Below are positions 36,926 to 45,512 of a stretch of DNA of 64,000 nucleotides, in pieces. Source of the DNA: a virus. The notes beneath the pieces were generated by a model that was given only the letters and a program-made list of their open reading frames with translations, had not been told where the DNA came from and did no database searches. Numbering within the stretch: position 1 is the first letter of the stretch; each line of letters opens with the position of its first letter. A program made the translations under genes and the position numbers. The DNA lies in the IMG/VR virus record IMGVR_UViG_3300024326_000001, positions 1 to 64,000 of that record, one strand, 5' to 3'.

Positions 36926-37183
36926 ATGAAGGAATCTTTTAGTGATGACAAAGACGCATTGATGAGATCAAGCTATTATACTATCACAAGAAATTTTACT
37001 AAAACCATTAATAGATTTGTTGTATTCAGCGAAGGCAAGAATACGATAGAAATCCCTCATGGCGAAGGACAAAGAAGCAAGTTCATAGATATTATTATAG
37101 AATATTTTGAAGAACTTGAGGAGTATGAAAAATGTGATACGTTATTGCAGCTTAAAAAAACGGTAATAATGGCAGGAGACTAA
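36926..37183 (+). CDS. small 'YEKC'-tail protein (85 aa)
   Basis: Start at ATG 36926; a TTG-started extension of 14 residues exists but is less likely. Mixed helix-strand body and a tail Y-F-E-E-L-E-E-Y-E-K-C-D-T-L. Fourth member of the UVR-like family and the most divergent at its end. Followed 14 bp later by PhoH. Confidence 0.6.
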   Translation: MKESFSDDKDALMRSSYYTITRNFTKTINRFVVFSEGKNTIEIPHGEGQRSKFIDIIIEYFEELEEYEKCDTLLQLKKTVIMAGD

Positions 37184-37197
37184 AAAAATTAAACTCG

Positions 37198-37926
37198 ATG
37201 AGCAGAAACAATTCAAACAATAAATCTTCATCTAGTTCCGATGGACCTAGAAGAAGAAGATACGGAATAAAAGAAGCAGAATTAAAAGGAGTACAATTAA
37301 GACAATCCCAAAAGAAATATACAAACACAATACTAGAGAATCAGATAACGTTTTGCACAGGTCCAGCTGGAACATCCAAAACATTTACAGCATGTTATAC
37401 TGCACTCCTCCTCTTAGCTAGAAAAGAGATTTCACAAATAGTATTATGTAAACCCATCCAGGAAGCAGGTGAAAAGTTAGGATTTTTACCAGGAGATATC
37501 GCAGACAAGATAGATCCATTCATGCAATCATACATATCGAACATTACAAAAATAGTAGGATCTGAAATAGCACAAACTCTCGTAGAGAAAGAAGTTATTG
37601 TATTTAGGCCAATGGCTTATATGAGAGGTGATACATTTGACGGATCATTAATGGTATTAGATGAAGCACAGAATGCAACGTTCAAGCAGTTAATGTTATT
37701 TGTAACAAGAATGGGTAAAGACTCTAAGGTTATAGTAACAGGAGACGTTAGCCAGCATGATATATCTAAAGCCAATGTTGGTTTACCTTCGTTTACTGAA
37801 TTAATGACAGGTATTAAAGGAATAGGTGTGCATGAATTTACTGAAAAAGATATTGTTAGAGCAAAGATCCTTCAGGAAGTTGTAAAGAGATACGATAAGT
37901 GGAAGGAAAACCACGAGCCTAAATAA
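37198..37926 (+). CDS. phoH: PhoH-family ATPase
   Basis: 242 residues. P-loop GPAGTSKT at 55-62 (the usual Gly before Lys is Ser), C-K-P-I-Q-E-A-G-E-K-L-G-F-L-P-G-D typical of PhoH, Walker B M-V-L-D-E-A-Q-N, and V-T-G-D-V-S-Q-H-D. PhoH proteins are common in marine phages; they are superfamily 1-type ATPases linked to RNA metabolism. The first 30 residues are Ser/Asn/Arg-rich. Confidence 0.9.
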   Translation: MSRNNSNNKSSSSSDGPRRRRYGIKEAELKGVQLRQSQKKYTNTILENQITFCTGPAGTSKTFTACYTALLLLARKEISQIVLCKPIQEAGEKLGFLPGDIADKIDPFMQSYISNITKIVGSEIAQTLVEKEVIVFRPMAYMRGDTFDGSLMVLDEAQNATFKQLMLFVTRMGKDSKVIVTGDVSQHDISKANVGLPSFTELMTGIKGIGVHEFTEKDIVRAKILQEVVKRYDKWKENHEPK

Positions 37927-37967
37927 ACATTTCACTAAATGTGTGTATAACTCCTATAAAACTTAAT

Positions 37968-38597
37968 ATGGAGAAAGCAAAACACATCTTACTTAAAGGA
38001 AGTTATAATGACGATAGAAGTATCGTTGAAGTTGGAATAGACGAAGCAGGTCGAGGTGCCTTGGCAGGCCCAGTTACAGTATCTGCGGTTATTATGCCGT
38101 ATGGATTTAACCATCCTTTAATAAAAGATTCTAAATTGCTAAATGAATCTCAAAGAAAAGAGGCTAGGGAAATAGTATTAGATAACGCAATTGCGTATAG
38201 CGTTCAGCATATAGATACGGAAACAATAGAATCTACTAACATATTAAAGGCTACTCTTCTAGGAATGAAAGAATGTCTAAACACTATTGACAATTCATTT
38301 AATTTTATATTAGTGGATGGAGATCAATTCCACGGATATGAAGGAATACCTTTTAAAACCGTAATAGGTGGAGATAATAAATATAGTTCTATCGCTGCTG
38401 CATCCATACTTGCTAAAACAAGTAGAGATATGTTAATGAAAGAATTAGATGAAGAAACTCCAGGATATGGATGGAATTCTAATAAAGGATATGGAACAAA
38501 GCAACATATAACTGCAATAAAGGAAATGGGAGCCAGTGATTCACATAGGCCTTCATTTATATCACATCTATTAACTACTACTAATTCATTATTCTAA
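37968..38597 (+). CDS. rnhB: ribonuclease HII
   Basis: 209 residues from ATG 37968; a GTG at 37941 would add nine. V-G-I-D-E-A-G-R-G-A-L-A-G-P-V carries the first two catalytic acids and the RNase HII-specific G-R-G, and L-V-D-G-D-Q and S-I-A-A-A-S-I-L-A-K-T-S-R-D follow, as in the family. It would cut RNA in DNA-RNA hybrids, for primer removal or single ribonucleotides. The stop codon shares a base with the next start. Confidence 0.93.
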   Translation: MEKAKHILLKGSYNDDRSIVEVGIDEAGRGALAGPVTVSAVIMPYGFNHPLIKDSKLLNESQRKEAREIVLDNAIAYSVQHIDTETIESTNILKATLLGMKECLNTIDNSFNFILVDGDQFHGYEGIPFKTVIGGDNKYSSIAAASILAKTSRDMLMKELDEETPGYGWNSNKGYGTKQHITAIKEMGASDSHRPSFISHLLTTTNSLF

Positions 38598-38938
38598 TGA
38601 AACTTTTTTACGGCTTTTTATTATTCCTCTTAGGGCAAGGACTTATTTGGATTCAAACTAATGGACAATTTGTATGGCCCTGGTTTAAGAAAAACCCATG
38701 GCCAGTTGCCATTGGAATGGGTTCTATTATTAGTTACATTTTAATTAAAGCAACACAGATGGTTGTTGAGCACTTTGACGGTTTACTTTGGCCTGGAAGA
38801 TTCATAGGTTTTGCTAGTGGTATTCTTATATTTACTGCTATGACTTATTACTTTATGAATGAAGGTATCACGGCGAAGACCGGAGTGTCTCTATTATTAA
38901 CCCTTATTTTAATATCGATACAAATACTATGGAAATAA
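38597..38938 (+). CDS. integral membrane protein (113 aa)
   Basis: Four hydrophobic segments (about 3-20, 32-50, 62-82 and 90-110) with few charged residues; W-P-W-F-K-K-N-P-W-P lies at the first loop. No family recognised. Coupled to RNase HII (TAATG) and overlaps the following glycosyltransferase by 10 bp. Confidence 0.65.
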   Translation: MKLFYGFLLFLLGQGLIWIQTNGQFVWPWFKKNPWPVAIGMGSIISYILIKATQMVVEHFDGLLWPGRFIGFASGILIFTAMTYYFMNEGITAKTGVSLLLTLILISIQILWK

Positions 38939-39654
38939 ATTCAGTTACAGTTGTTCTTACCTCATGTGGAAGAGTTGATCTTTTAGAAAAAACACTAGAC
39001 TCTTTTTTTAAATTCAACACATATCCAATTGAAAGATTTATTATAACAGAGGACTCTGCACAGGAAGAAGTATTTGATGCATGTAATGAGCTTAATAAGA
39101 AGTATAATAACTCTTTAGAGTTTATGTTTAATGAAAATAAACTAGGACAGTCAAAGTCAATAGATAAAGCATACTCTACCGTAACTACTAAATATGTTTT
39201 TCATTGTGAAGAAGATTGGGAATTCTATAGACATGGATTTATCGAAGATTCTATTAGAATTCTCTCTGCTAGTGAAAAAATATTACAAGCATGGATACGC
39301 CCAAAGAACGATAGGATTTTAAATAAAATATCTGAAAGAGTATTTGAATTAAACGGAATGAAAGTTAGAGCTGTTCTTCCTGCCAGTTTTTCAACAGGAG
39401 ACTTGAACGAAGATGGTACTCCCATGATAGTCAGGGATTATATGGGATTTAGCTGGAATCCAGGCTTAAAAAGAATGAGCGACTATAGACTATTAAATAA
39501 CGGGTACACGGGAATGGTTAGAGAACATCTCGTAGATCACTGGTATAGAGATCAGGGTTTTATAGTTGTTAGTTTATCAGTGGACGATAATGATGGATAT
39601 GTCAAACATATCGGATGGGATAGAAGAGCTGGAGATCCTGGATTCGTAGGATAG
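38929..39654 (+). CDS. GT2-like glycosyltransferase
   Basis: 241 residues with a GT-A start V-T-V-V-L-T-S-C-G-R-V-D-L-L-E-K-T-L-D-S-F, then F-I-I-T-E-D-S, G-Q-S-K-S-I-D-K-A-Y, and the acidic motif H-C-E-E-D-W-E in place of the usual DxD. Similar enzymes occur in phages and surface-sugar clusters. Nucleotide sugar and acceptor unknown. Confidence 0.75.
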   Translation: MEINSVTVVLTSCGRVDLLEKTLDSFFKFNTYPIERFIITEDSAQEEVFDACNELNKKYNNSLEFMFNENKLGQSKSIDKAYSTVTTKYVFHCEEDWEFYRHGFIEDSIRILSASEKILQAWIRPKNDRILNKISERVFELNGMKVRAVLPASFSTGDLNEDGTPMIVRDYMGFSWNPGLKRMSDYRLLNNGYTGMVREHLVDHWYRDQGFIVVSLSVDDNDGYVKHIGWDRRAGDPGFVG

Positions 39655-39665
39655 ATATATAGAGT

Positions 39666-40223
39666 ATGAAACATCTAATGACATTCGAAAAGTATTACGC
39701 ATATAACGATTTCAAAAAGAACTGGGGTTCTCCTGAAGAAATGAAACAGGAAGTTGAATGGATTATGGCGAGATTATTACCTAAGGAAGATATGCTTAAA
39801 AGCATTGAAGATCTTTCAACTGACAAGGGTATTAAATTTGAAATCAAATTATCTTCTAAAGATACAATCCACATGTATAAAGTAAGTGGATGGAGAATGC
39901 AAGAAAATGATGGATGGGAATATTACTATAACAAAAAGAAAACCATCTATAGAAAATTAAAGAATCAACTAGAAAAAGAAATCTTATCTGATCTAGAATT
40001 ATTCTTAAAATACTTTAAATCATACGATCTATATGCACAATACATCGATGATGGTGGACAATATAGAGCCGCAAAAGATAACAATTCTTCTATTATAGAC
40101 AGATTTGACAATTTATCATCTTCTGATAAAAAGAAAGCTAAGAAAGAATTGCTTAAACATTTTAAGGCATCTTATAAAGGAAAAGATATCGTTGATCAGG
40201 TAAACAACCTTTTCAAATCCTAG
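39666..40223 (+). CDS. hypothetical protein with partial targeting-like N-terminus (185 aa)
   Basis: Charged, helix-rich, Lys/Asp-rich protein. Begins M-K-H-L-M-T-F-E-K, similar to the shared tag of other proteins here, but without the following L-x-E cleavage site. A GATATATAG box ends 3 bp before the ATG. A terminator follows directly. Confidence 0.6.
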   Translation: MKHLMTFEKYYAYNDFKKNWGSPEEMKQEVEWIMARLLPKEDMLKSIEDLSTDKGIKFEIKLSSKDTIHMYKVSGWRMQENDGWEYYYNKKKTIYRKLKNQLEKEILSDLELFLKYFKSYDLYAQYIDDGGQYRAAKDNNSSIIDRFDNLSSSDKKKAKKELLKHFKASYKGKDIVDQVNNLFKS

Positions 40224-40235
40224 CTTTTTAAAAAT

Positions 40236-40260
40236 AACCCAAATTCATTGGGTTTTTATT
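40236..40260 (+). terminator. intrinsic terminator
   Basis: Stem AACCCAA/TTGGGTT with an ATTCA loop and T-rich end. The next gene's ATG begins at 40261, directly after the T-run. Confidence 0.75.
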
Positions 40261-40857
40261 ATGACTATTTACGTAGCACCTCCAAGGGGAATAAAGGAAA
40301 AAGAGGCAATTCGACTCTGGCTTTCACATTACAACCATGAAATAATATGGCTAGATCTTAGACGCAAGGTCAAAGGCCCTTTACTATTATGTGGAGGAGC
40401 AGACATTGGAAAAGACGAAGAAAGGGACGCTAAAGAATTCGTATGGATTAAACAGGCCCTGGATTCTAATAATAGAATATTAGGAATATGTAGAGGAATG
40501 CAAATCCTAAATCATTATTTTGGAGGAACGGTAGAAGATTTATCTGATGCAATAGTAGAAGATCATAAAGCAGCTGACTTTTCAGAAGACGTTGATCATA
40601 GCGGGAAGCCATCTCAATTCCATACGGTTGAAGATTTAAATGGAACATTAACTAGTGTTAATTCTAGGCATCATCAACACTGTAATATACTAGCTAAAAA
40701 CTTCAAAGCTACACATCTTTCATATCCATTATATTCTGTAGTTGAAGGATTCGAAGACTTAGATAAAAAGATATGGGCAGTTCAATGGCATCCTGAAAAG
40801 ATGGAGTCAGAAGATAACGAATATCCTTTAGGTAAACTGTACCATAAGTTTTTGTAA
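40261..40857 (+). CDS. class I glutamine amidotransferase-like peptidase (C26 type)
   Basis: 198 residues. Nucleophile Cys in G-I-C-R-G-M-Q (nucleophile elbow) and catalytic His-Glu in Q-W-H-P-E-K-M. L-L-L-C-G-G-A-D-I sits where family members bind. This fits the C26 group of gamma-glutamyl hydrolases (PuuD-like) rather than a synthetase-linked amidotransferase, because no synthetase domain is attached. Together with the ATP-grasp and amidoligase proteins of this phage it could make or trim isopeptide-like tags. Sits between two terminators, so its start signal is unclear. Confidence 0.82.
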   Translation: MTIYVAPPRGIKEKEAIRLWLSHYNHEIIWLDLRRKVKGPLLLCGGADIGKDEERDAKEFVWIKQALDSNNRILGICRGMQILNHYFGGTVEDLSDAIVEDHKAADFSEDVDHSGKPSQFHTVEDLNGTLTSVNSRHHQHCNILAKNFKATHLSYPLYSVVEGFEDLDKKIWAVQWHPEKMESEDNEYPLGKLYHKFL

Positions 40858-40858
40858 T

Positions 40859-40886
40859 AACTTCTGGTTATAACCAAAAGTTTTTT
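40859..40886 (+). terminator. intrinsic terminator (imperfect stem)
   Basis: AACTTCTGGTT/AACCAAAAGTT with one C-A mismatch, loop AT, followed by six T residues. It ends where the next promoter module begins. Confidence 0.7.
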
Positions 40887-40948
40887 GAAAATAAACAGCT
40901 AAAAGTTTTTTTATCTCAGATTTTTTGCTTATATTAGTATAGTAATCA
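40884..40948 (+). promoter_or_regulatory. conserved promoter module, spacer type A
   Basis: GAAAATAAACAGCTAAAAG, TTTTTTTATCTCAGATTTTT, GCTTATATTAGTATAGTAA, ending about 15 bp before ATG 40963. Nearly identical to the copies at 35010 and 41324. Confidence 0.72.
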
Positions 40949-40962
40949 ATCAAGCAATAATA

Positions 40963-41187
40963 ATGATCAGAAAAAAACTTCACAAACATCAATCAAATCC
41001 TGTAATAATCGACTTAACGGGTCCTGAAGGAAATGCCTTCATGCTATTAGCCTACGCAAAAAGTTTTTCAAAAGATCTTGGAAAGGATTGGGAAACTCTT
41101 TATTCTCAAATGACAGGAGGAGACTATGAAAATCTTATTAAGGTATTTGACGAAGCGTTTGGAGATTTTGTAATCTTAGAAAGGTAA
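40963..41187 (+). CDS. small conserved phage-type protein (74 aa)
   Basis: Contains I-I-D-L-T-G-P-E-G-N-A-F-M-L-L near the N-terminus, a G-D-Y-E-N-L-I motif and a closing F-D-E-A-F-G-D-F-V-I-L-E, a pattern recurring in uncharacterised proteins of many phages. Function unknown. Driven by the type A module. The stop codon overlaps the ATG of the next small gene. Confidence 0.7.
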   Translation: MIRKKLHKHQSNPVIIDLTGPEGNAFMLLAYAKSFSKDLGKDWETLYSQMTGGDYENLIKVFDEAFGDFVILER

Positions 41188-41324
41188 TGGAAAACAAGGG
41201 TAAGAAATTAAAAGAAGTAAATTTAACATTACAAGAGTGGCTTGATGCCCTTCGTATGCCTACTCCTGTGAGAAACAAGAAAAAGTATCGAAGAAAGAAT
41301 AAGCATAAAAATAAAGAAGATTAA
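41187..41324 (+). CDS. small basic protein (45 aa)
   Basis: Short frame beginning at the TAATG overlap with the preceding gene and ending at TAA 41322-41324. The first half has L-T-L-Q-E-W-L-D-A-L-R, the second is almost all Lys, Arg and Asn (K-K-K-Y-R-R-K-N-K-H-K-N-K). Nucleic-acid binding is likely from charge alone. Overlap coupling supports it as real. Confidence 0.6.
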   Translation: MENKGKKLKEVNLTLQEWLDALRMPTPVRNKKKYRRKNKHKNKED

Positions 41325-41392
41325 AAATAAACAGTAAAATGTTTTTTTATCTCAAGTATTTTGCTTATATTAGTATAGTAATTAATAATTAA
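41324..41392 (+). promoter_or_regulatory. conserved promoter module, spacer type A
   Basis: AAAATAAACAGTAAAATG, TTTTTTTATCTCAAGTATTT, GCTTATATTAGTATAGTAA, ending about 15 bp before ATG 41402. Confidence 0.72.
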
Positions 41393-41401
41393 AACAAACA
41401 C

Positions 41402-41815
41402 ATGAACTTAGAATCAATCAAAGCAAACGGAATTAGTTGGTATGAACCTGCAAAATCTATTATCCCACATCTCACTACTCAAATTGGAATCTTTAAAATG
41501 AGACATCCAGAAAAGGATATTTTCGAAAAGTTCGGAGATGGCGAATACTTTTCAGGAAGGCGATTTAACGATAACGGTGATGTAGCAATTAGAATTGGTG
41601 GAGCAATTGTTAGACAAGCACAGGAAGAATACATTTATTCTAACATGGGTCGCAATTCAATGACATCTGAGGAAACTCTTCCTCTTTTAGAAGGTATCAT
41701 TAGCGCATGGTTCGACACTCTCTCCGCTTCTGAAATTGATATGCTTATTGTCGACGGACTCAAGTGTTGTGCAGAAACAGATCATTGGTACGAATTTGAA
41801 AAGCAATGGGACTAA
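41402..41815 (+). CDS. hypothetical protein (137 aa)
   Basis: Soluble mixed-fold protein without recognised family. Notable: D-G-E-Y-F-S-G-R-R-F-N-D-N-G-D-V-A and a C-terminal C-C-A-E-T-D-H-W-Y-E. Own promoter module; stop overlaps the next start. Confidence 0.65.
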   Translation: MNLESIKANGISWYEPAKSIIPHLTTQIGIFKMRHPEKDIFEKFGDGEYFSGRRFNDNGDVAIRIGGAIVRQAQEEYIYSNMGRNSMTSEETLPLLEGIISAWFDTLSASEIDMLIVDGLKCCAETDHWYEFEKQWD

Positions 41816-42048
41816 TGATTTCAATGTATGAACGCATTGCTAGAATCGAAGGCACGACTCATGTCGTACGAATAGAAGACAGTGTAGTATACAGACAAAA
41901 TGGATATGAAGTAATTGGTGACAATCTGTTTGTTCAGACTGAAGACCGATTACTTTTTATGGATTTCGATGTATTTACGTTAGAAGAAGCATGCATGGCC
42001 GAACGAACGGTCAAAGAAGTAAAAAAGAAACTTAATACAAACTCTTAA
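41815..42048 (+). CDS. hypothetical protein (77 aa)
   Basis: Start chosen at the TAATG overlap (41815); an in-frame ATG at 41806 would add three residues. Strand-rich, with a repeated pattern of short turns (V-V-R-I-E-D-S-V-V-Y-R-Q-N-G) and a helical end. Not recognised. Confidence 0.58.
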   Translation: MISMYERIARIEGTTHVVRIEDSVVYRQNGYEVIGDNLFVQTEDRLLFMDFDVFTLEEACMAERTVKEVKKKLNTNS

Positions 42049-42058
42049 TATAAAATAT

Positions 42059-42991
42059 ATGGCAGCAGACTACGGATATTGTTGTATCAACATGACTCTT
42101 AAAAAAGAATCGAACATATATGTTGGTAGAAAAATGATTAAAAGAACCTTCATGGAAAAAGGTATTAAATACGCATCAGAACTTGCAGTGTTAAATATCA
42201 AGGACATGATAGAAATTATCAAGTGGAATTACAAGAACGACATAACAATGTATCGTATGTCAAGTAATCTATTTCCATGGATGTCGGAATACGAATTATC
42301 TGAACTTCCTGATTATGACAAAGTGTGTAATCTAATGAAAGGTGCAGGTAAACTTGCTAAACAATATGGCCAAAGATTGACATTCCATCCAGGTCCTTTC
42401 AATGTTCTTGCTTCTCCGAATGAAAAGGTAGTTATCAAAGCCCTTAAAGATTTACGTCAACACGGCGAAATAATGGATATGCTAGATTTACCACAAACTC
42501 CTTATGCTGCTATCAATATTCACATCGGCGGAACCTACGACGATAAAGAAGCTACTAAGAAAAGATTTGCTGAAAATTTCAAGCGACTTACTCCAGGTGC
42601 AGCGAATCGTCTAGTTATCGAAAACGATGACAAAACAGCACAGTATTCGGTACAGGATTTATATGACATACATCTATTAACGGGTAAAACTCCAATCACA
42701 TTTGACTATCATCATCACTGGTGCTACGAAGATTCAATGCCAGAAAAAGAAGCTCTAGAACTTGCAGCTAAATCATGGCCTAAAGGAATTCGCCAACTAT
42801 GCCACTATTCTTCATGTAAACAAATACACGAAGATGCTACACAAGGCAATAAACGTGCACATGCTGATTATGTATATGATCACATTGAAACGTATGGTAT
42901 GGATCTAGATATCGAACTCGAAGCAAAGGCGAAAGAACTTGCCCTACAGCGATACAAGCAGGAGTTTTTAAAGGAGCTCGTTCTATCATAG
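42059..42991 (+). CDS. uvsE: UV damage endonuclease (UvsE/UVDE-type)
   Basis: 310 residues with the TIM-barrel UVDE pattern: Y-G-Y-C-C-I-N-M-T at the start, Y-R-M-S-S-N-L-F-P-W-M, L-T-F-H-P-G-P-F (metal-binding His), I-N-I-H-I-G-G, L-V-I-E-N-D-D (metal-binding Glu), and F-D-Y-H-H-H-W-C. It nicks DNA 5' of UV photoproducts to start repair. A useful function for a phage exposed to sunlight. The C-terminal helix is charged. Confidence 0.92.
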   Translation: MAADYGYCCINMTLKKESNIYVGRKMIKRTFMEKGIKYASELAVLNIKDMIEIIKWNYKNDITMYRMSSNLFPWMSEYELSELPDYDKVCNLMKGAGKLAKQYGQRLTFHPGPFNVLASPNEKVVIKALKDLRQHGEIMDMLDLPQTPYAAINIHIGGTYDDKEATKKRFAENFKRLTPGAANRLVIENDDKTAQYSVQDLYDIHLLTGKTPITFDYHHHWCYEDSMPEKEALELAAKSWPKGIRQLCHYSSCKQIHEDATQGNKRAHADYVYDHIETYGMDLDIELEAKAKELALQRYKQEFLKELVLS

Positions 42992-43002
42992 ATATATAAG
43001 TT

Positions 43003-43542
43003 ATGAAGTTTATAAAGACATTTGAAGATTGGAACGAAGTTTCCCCCGAATTAAAAGCTCACATTGAAGAAGGATTAGATCTTACTAATTCATTCTTTCG
43101 TTTAGGAAGCGATGCATATATTGAATTATTTGAAGAAGTAAAGCAATATTGGGATAAAAACAATATTATCTTAAAGGGTCCTTCAGGATGGATGGCTAAA
43201 AATCTAGAAGTAGGAACTAAAGCAGTCTATAAACCTAGAGGAGGAAATCAAAAGAATGTAAAATTAGATTCACCAACAAGGGGTGGAAATAAGAAATTCA
43301 TAGTTTACAGAAATAGTGGAAGAACTGATAAAGAAGGAAACATCATTGCTAAGAAATTAGAATGGGGAGATCCTTCATCTACTATTAAGAACGACGACCC
43401 GGGAAGAGCAGCTAACTTTTGGGCTAGACACGGTTGTGATAAAATGGCTAAGATGGATCCGACTAAGGCGGGATTTTGGGCATGTTACGGACCTACTCTT
43501 TTTGGAAAACAGCTTGGTATAAAAAGTGATCAACCATGGTAG
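43003..43542 (+). CDS. DUF6321-like protein with partial targeting-like N-terminus
   Basis: 179 residues. The C-terminal ~70 residues follow a pattern seen in marine phage proteins: L-E-W-G-D-P-S-S-T-I-K-N-D-D-P-G-R-A-A-N-F-W-A-R-H-G-C-D ending in A-G-F-W-A-C, where R-H-x-C-D and W-x-C could bind metal. The N-terminus is M-K-F-I-K-T-F-E-D, a weak match to the shared tag. A GATATATAA box ends 3 bp before the ATG. Function unknown. Confidence 0.65.
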   Translation: MKFIKTFEDWNEVSPELKAHIEEGLDLTNSFFRLGSDAYIELFEEVKQYWDKNNIILKGPSGWMAKNLEVGTKAVYKPRGGNQKNVKLDSPTRGGNKKFIVYRNSGRTDKEGNIIAKKLEWGDPSSTIKNDDPGRAANFWARHGCDKMAKMDPTKAGFWACYGPTLFGKQLGIKSDQPW

Positions 43543-43880
43543 ATAAAGATTGTAAATGTAAAAGTTGCGGTTGTGGAGAAATGTCCATGGAAGAAATGAT
43601 ATCCATGGTCGATGATAAAACATTACCCTTTACGGAGACGACTGTTTCAAAAAATATAATCATTAGAGAATTCTTACCAAACCAACCTGAACATCTTTTT
43701 AAATGGCACTTCGACGAGGAGGACAGGGTTATCGAAGCTTTAAACGAAAATGATTGGAAGTTCCAATATGATAATAAGCTCCCTATAGAATTAAAAGGAT
43801 ATATAGAAGTAAATGCAGGAGAGTATCATAGAATTATACAGGGTACTTCTTCTTTGAAAATACAAATAACTAAAAAATGA
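43536..43880 (+). CDS. Cys-cluster protein (114 aa)
   Basis: The first 14 residues hold a dense cysteine cluster, C-K-C-K-S-C-G-C-G, probably a metal-binding knot. The rest is a strand-rich domain with F-K-W-H-F-D-E-E-D-R and G-E-Y-H-R-I-I-Q-G-T, reminiscent of a cupin-like barrel. Overlaps its two neighbours by 7 and 4 bp. Confidence 0.65.
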   Translation: MVDKDCKCKSCGCGEMSMEEMISMVDDKTLPFTETTVSKNIIIREFLPNQPEHLFKWHFDEEDRVIEALNENDWKFQYDNKLPIELKGYIEVNAGEYHRIIQGTSSLKIQITKK

Positions 43881-44359
43881 AACACATAAAGCTATTTGAA
43901 TCCTTTGTAAACGACAAAGAAATTTCTACATGGGAAAAAGAGTTTGGTAAATTACCAATTCCTAAGAAAATTAAAGATATATCTAAAGAAATGGCTAAGG
44001 CCGGTTTTATTAGAAAAGATACGAAATCTGTTCAAGCCAAATTATGGATTGGATTAGAAGGAATTTCATGGATAGAAATGAAAGAAAAATTCGGAGACAT
44101 AGTAGGTAAATTCTATGGTGGACAATTCTATCAAGCAATGACAAACCCTATGGCTGAAAAATCTGCATATTATGCGTATGAAGTTTCTAAACACGTAGAA
44201 GATCTAGCAGCGAATGATGAAAGCGTAGAACCTGCGTATTATATGATGAAAAATTACTTTAATTCATTTGAATTAAAAATTGATAGAAACAGGGTATTCG
44301 ATAGAGCAGTTAAAGAGCTAGAAGCCTGGATGAAACAAAATAAGATTAAAACCCTATAA
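43877..44359 (+). CDS. hypothetical protein with targeting-like N-terminus (160 aa)
   Basis: Begins M-K-H-I-K-L-F-E-S-F-V-N-D, close to the shared tag, with Asp where the cleavage Glu would be. The body is helix-rich and contains L-W-I-G-L-E-G-I-S-W-I. Not recognised. Overlaps the preceding gene by ATGA. Confidence 0.65.
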   Translation: MKHIKLFESFVNDKEISTWEKEFGKLPIPKKIKDISKEMAKAGFIRKDTKSVQAKLWIGLEGISWIEMKEKFGDIVGKFYGGQFYQAMTNPMAEKSAYYAYEVSKHVEDLAANDESVEPAYYMMKNYFNSFELKIDRNRVFDRAVKELEAWMKQNKIKTL

Positions 44360-44364
44360 AAAGG

Positions 44365-44373
44365 GATATATAG
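44365..44373 (+). promoter_or_regulatory. GATATATAG late-promoter-like box
   Basis: 40 bp before the start of the acidic protein gene, followed by an A-rich leader with no Shine-Dalgarno sequence. Confidence 0.5.
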
Positions 44374-44412
44374 ATAGTAATTAATACAATAAAACAAATA
44401 AAATAAAAAATT

Positions 44413-45438
44413 ATGGCAAAATTAAAATCATTTGAACAGTTTTTATCTGAGATGGATAGAACTGAGGAGGTGCAACAAGACGTAGTTGCAACAGCTGAGC
44501 CAGTTGAACAATCTGAAGAAAAAGCGGAAGAAGTTCAAGGAAACGGTGATGCTATAGAAGAAGCAGTAAACGCATCCGGTTATATTAAAGCTGGAAAATT
44601 AGGTTACAATGACCAATTCCTAGGAAGAAGATCTTTATCATGGACACTATCCGTTGATTTAGGTTTAAAAGCATCAGACGAATTCGTTGGACCTTGGTTA
44701 GGATTTGATCACGTATCATTATACGCGATTGGTAAAAAAGGAGGAACAATTCTTGATGACGCTCTAGCAGGCAAATATACTTATGACGAATTAAAGGCAG
44801 CTGCTGCCGATTTCTTAGGTATTAAAGAATCTGAAGAAGTAATCGAAGATGAAATAGTTGAAAACATCGAAGCAGTAACTGAATCTGGTGAAGAAGCTGG
44901 TTTACCTGCTGAAGATTTAAAAGATGAAACTGAAGTAGTTGATAATGACTGTGAAACTCCTGAAGACAAATCAGACGAATTAGAAGCTGAATTAGAAGAC
45001 ACTGTTGATGCTGCTGGAAATGAAGAAATTTCTGAAGCTGAAGAAACTGAAGAAGTTGCTGAAGAAGAAACTGAAGAAGTTGTTGCTGAAGAAGAAACTA
45101 AAGAAGTTGCTGAAGAAGAAACTGAAGAGGTTGCTGAAGAAGAGGAAGAAACAGCACTAGTTTCTGATATGTTAAAAGAGGTTTACGAATCTTGTAAAAA
45201 TGAAGCTAAAGCATGGGAAGACGATGCACATGATGAGCATACTGTTGAAACTTATATGAAAGAAAATGCTGCATTAGTTGGCGGAATGGCTGCTCAATGC
45301 CTTAAAGAAATGAAAGAAGATTATTCAGTTGAAGCTTATGAAGCTGCATGTAATGAAATGATCGAAGCATATTCTAAGAAAGTGAATGAGATGAAAGAAT
45401 CTGATTCAGCTGTTGGTGAGGAAACTCCAGAAGCTTAA
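44413..45438 (+). CDS. acidic Glu-rich protein with capsid-targeting-like N-terminus
   Basis: 341 residues. Starts M-A-K-L-K-S-F-E-Q-F-L-S-E, which ends in L-S-E, a T4 gp21-type cleavage site. A folded domain at about 55-135 (G-R-R-S-L-S-W-T-L-S-V-D-L-G-L, A-G-K-Y-T-Y-D-E-L) is followed by a very acidic region (about 140-255) with repeated E-E-T-E-E-V-A units and a helical C-terminus. The acidic charge and tag suggest an internal head or scaffold-core protein. Own late-promoter box and terminator mark it as a separately and strongly expressed unit. Confidence 0.68.
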   Translation: MAKLKSFEQFLSEMDRTEEVQQDVVATAEPVEQSEEKAEEVQGNGDAIEEAVNASGYIKAGKLGYNDQFLGRRSLSWTLSVDLGLKASDEFVGPWLGFDHVSLYAIGKKGGTILDDALAGKYTYDELKAAAADFLGIKESEEVIEDEIVENIEAVTESGEEAGLPAEDLKDETEVVDNDCETPEDKSDELEAELEDTVDAAGNEEISEAEETEEVAEEETEEVVAEEETKEVAEEETEEVAEEEEETALVSDMLKEVYESCKNEAKAWEDDAHDEHTVETYMKENAALVGGMAAQCLKEMKEDYSVEAYEAACNEMIEAYSKKVNEMKESDSAVGEETPEA

Positions 45439-45465
45439 TATTAAAATTAACAATATAAACTTTTT

Positions 45466-45500
45466 AAAGGGTTCATGTATAATACATGGACCCTTTTTAT
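45466..45500 (+). terminator. intrinsic terminator
   Basis: Stem AAAGGGTTCATGTAT/ACATGGACCCTTT with one G-T pair and an AAT-containing loop, ending in a T-run. Confidence 0.88.
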
Positions 45501-45512
45501 TTATAAAGTAAT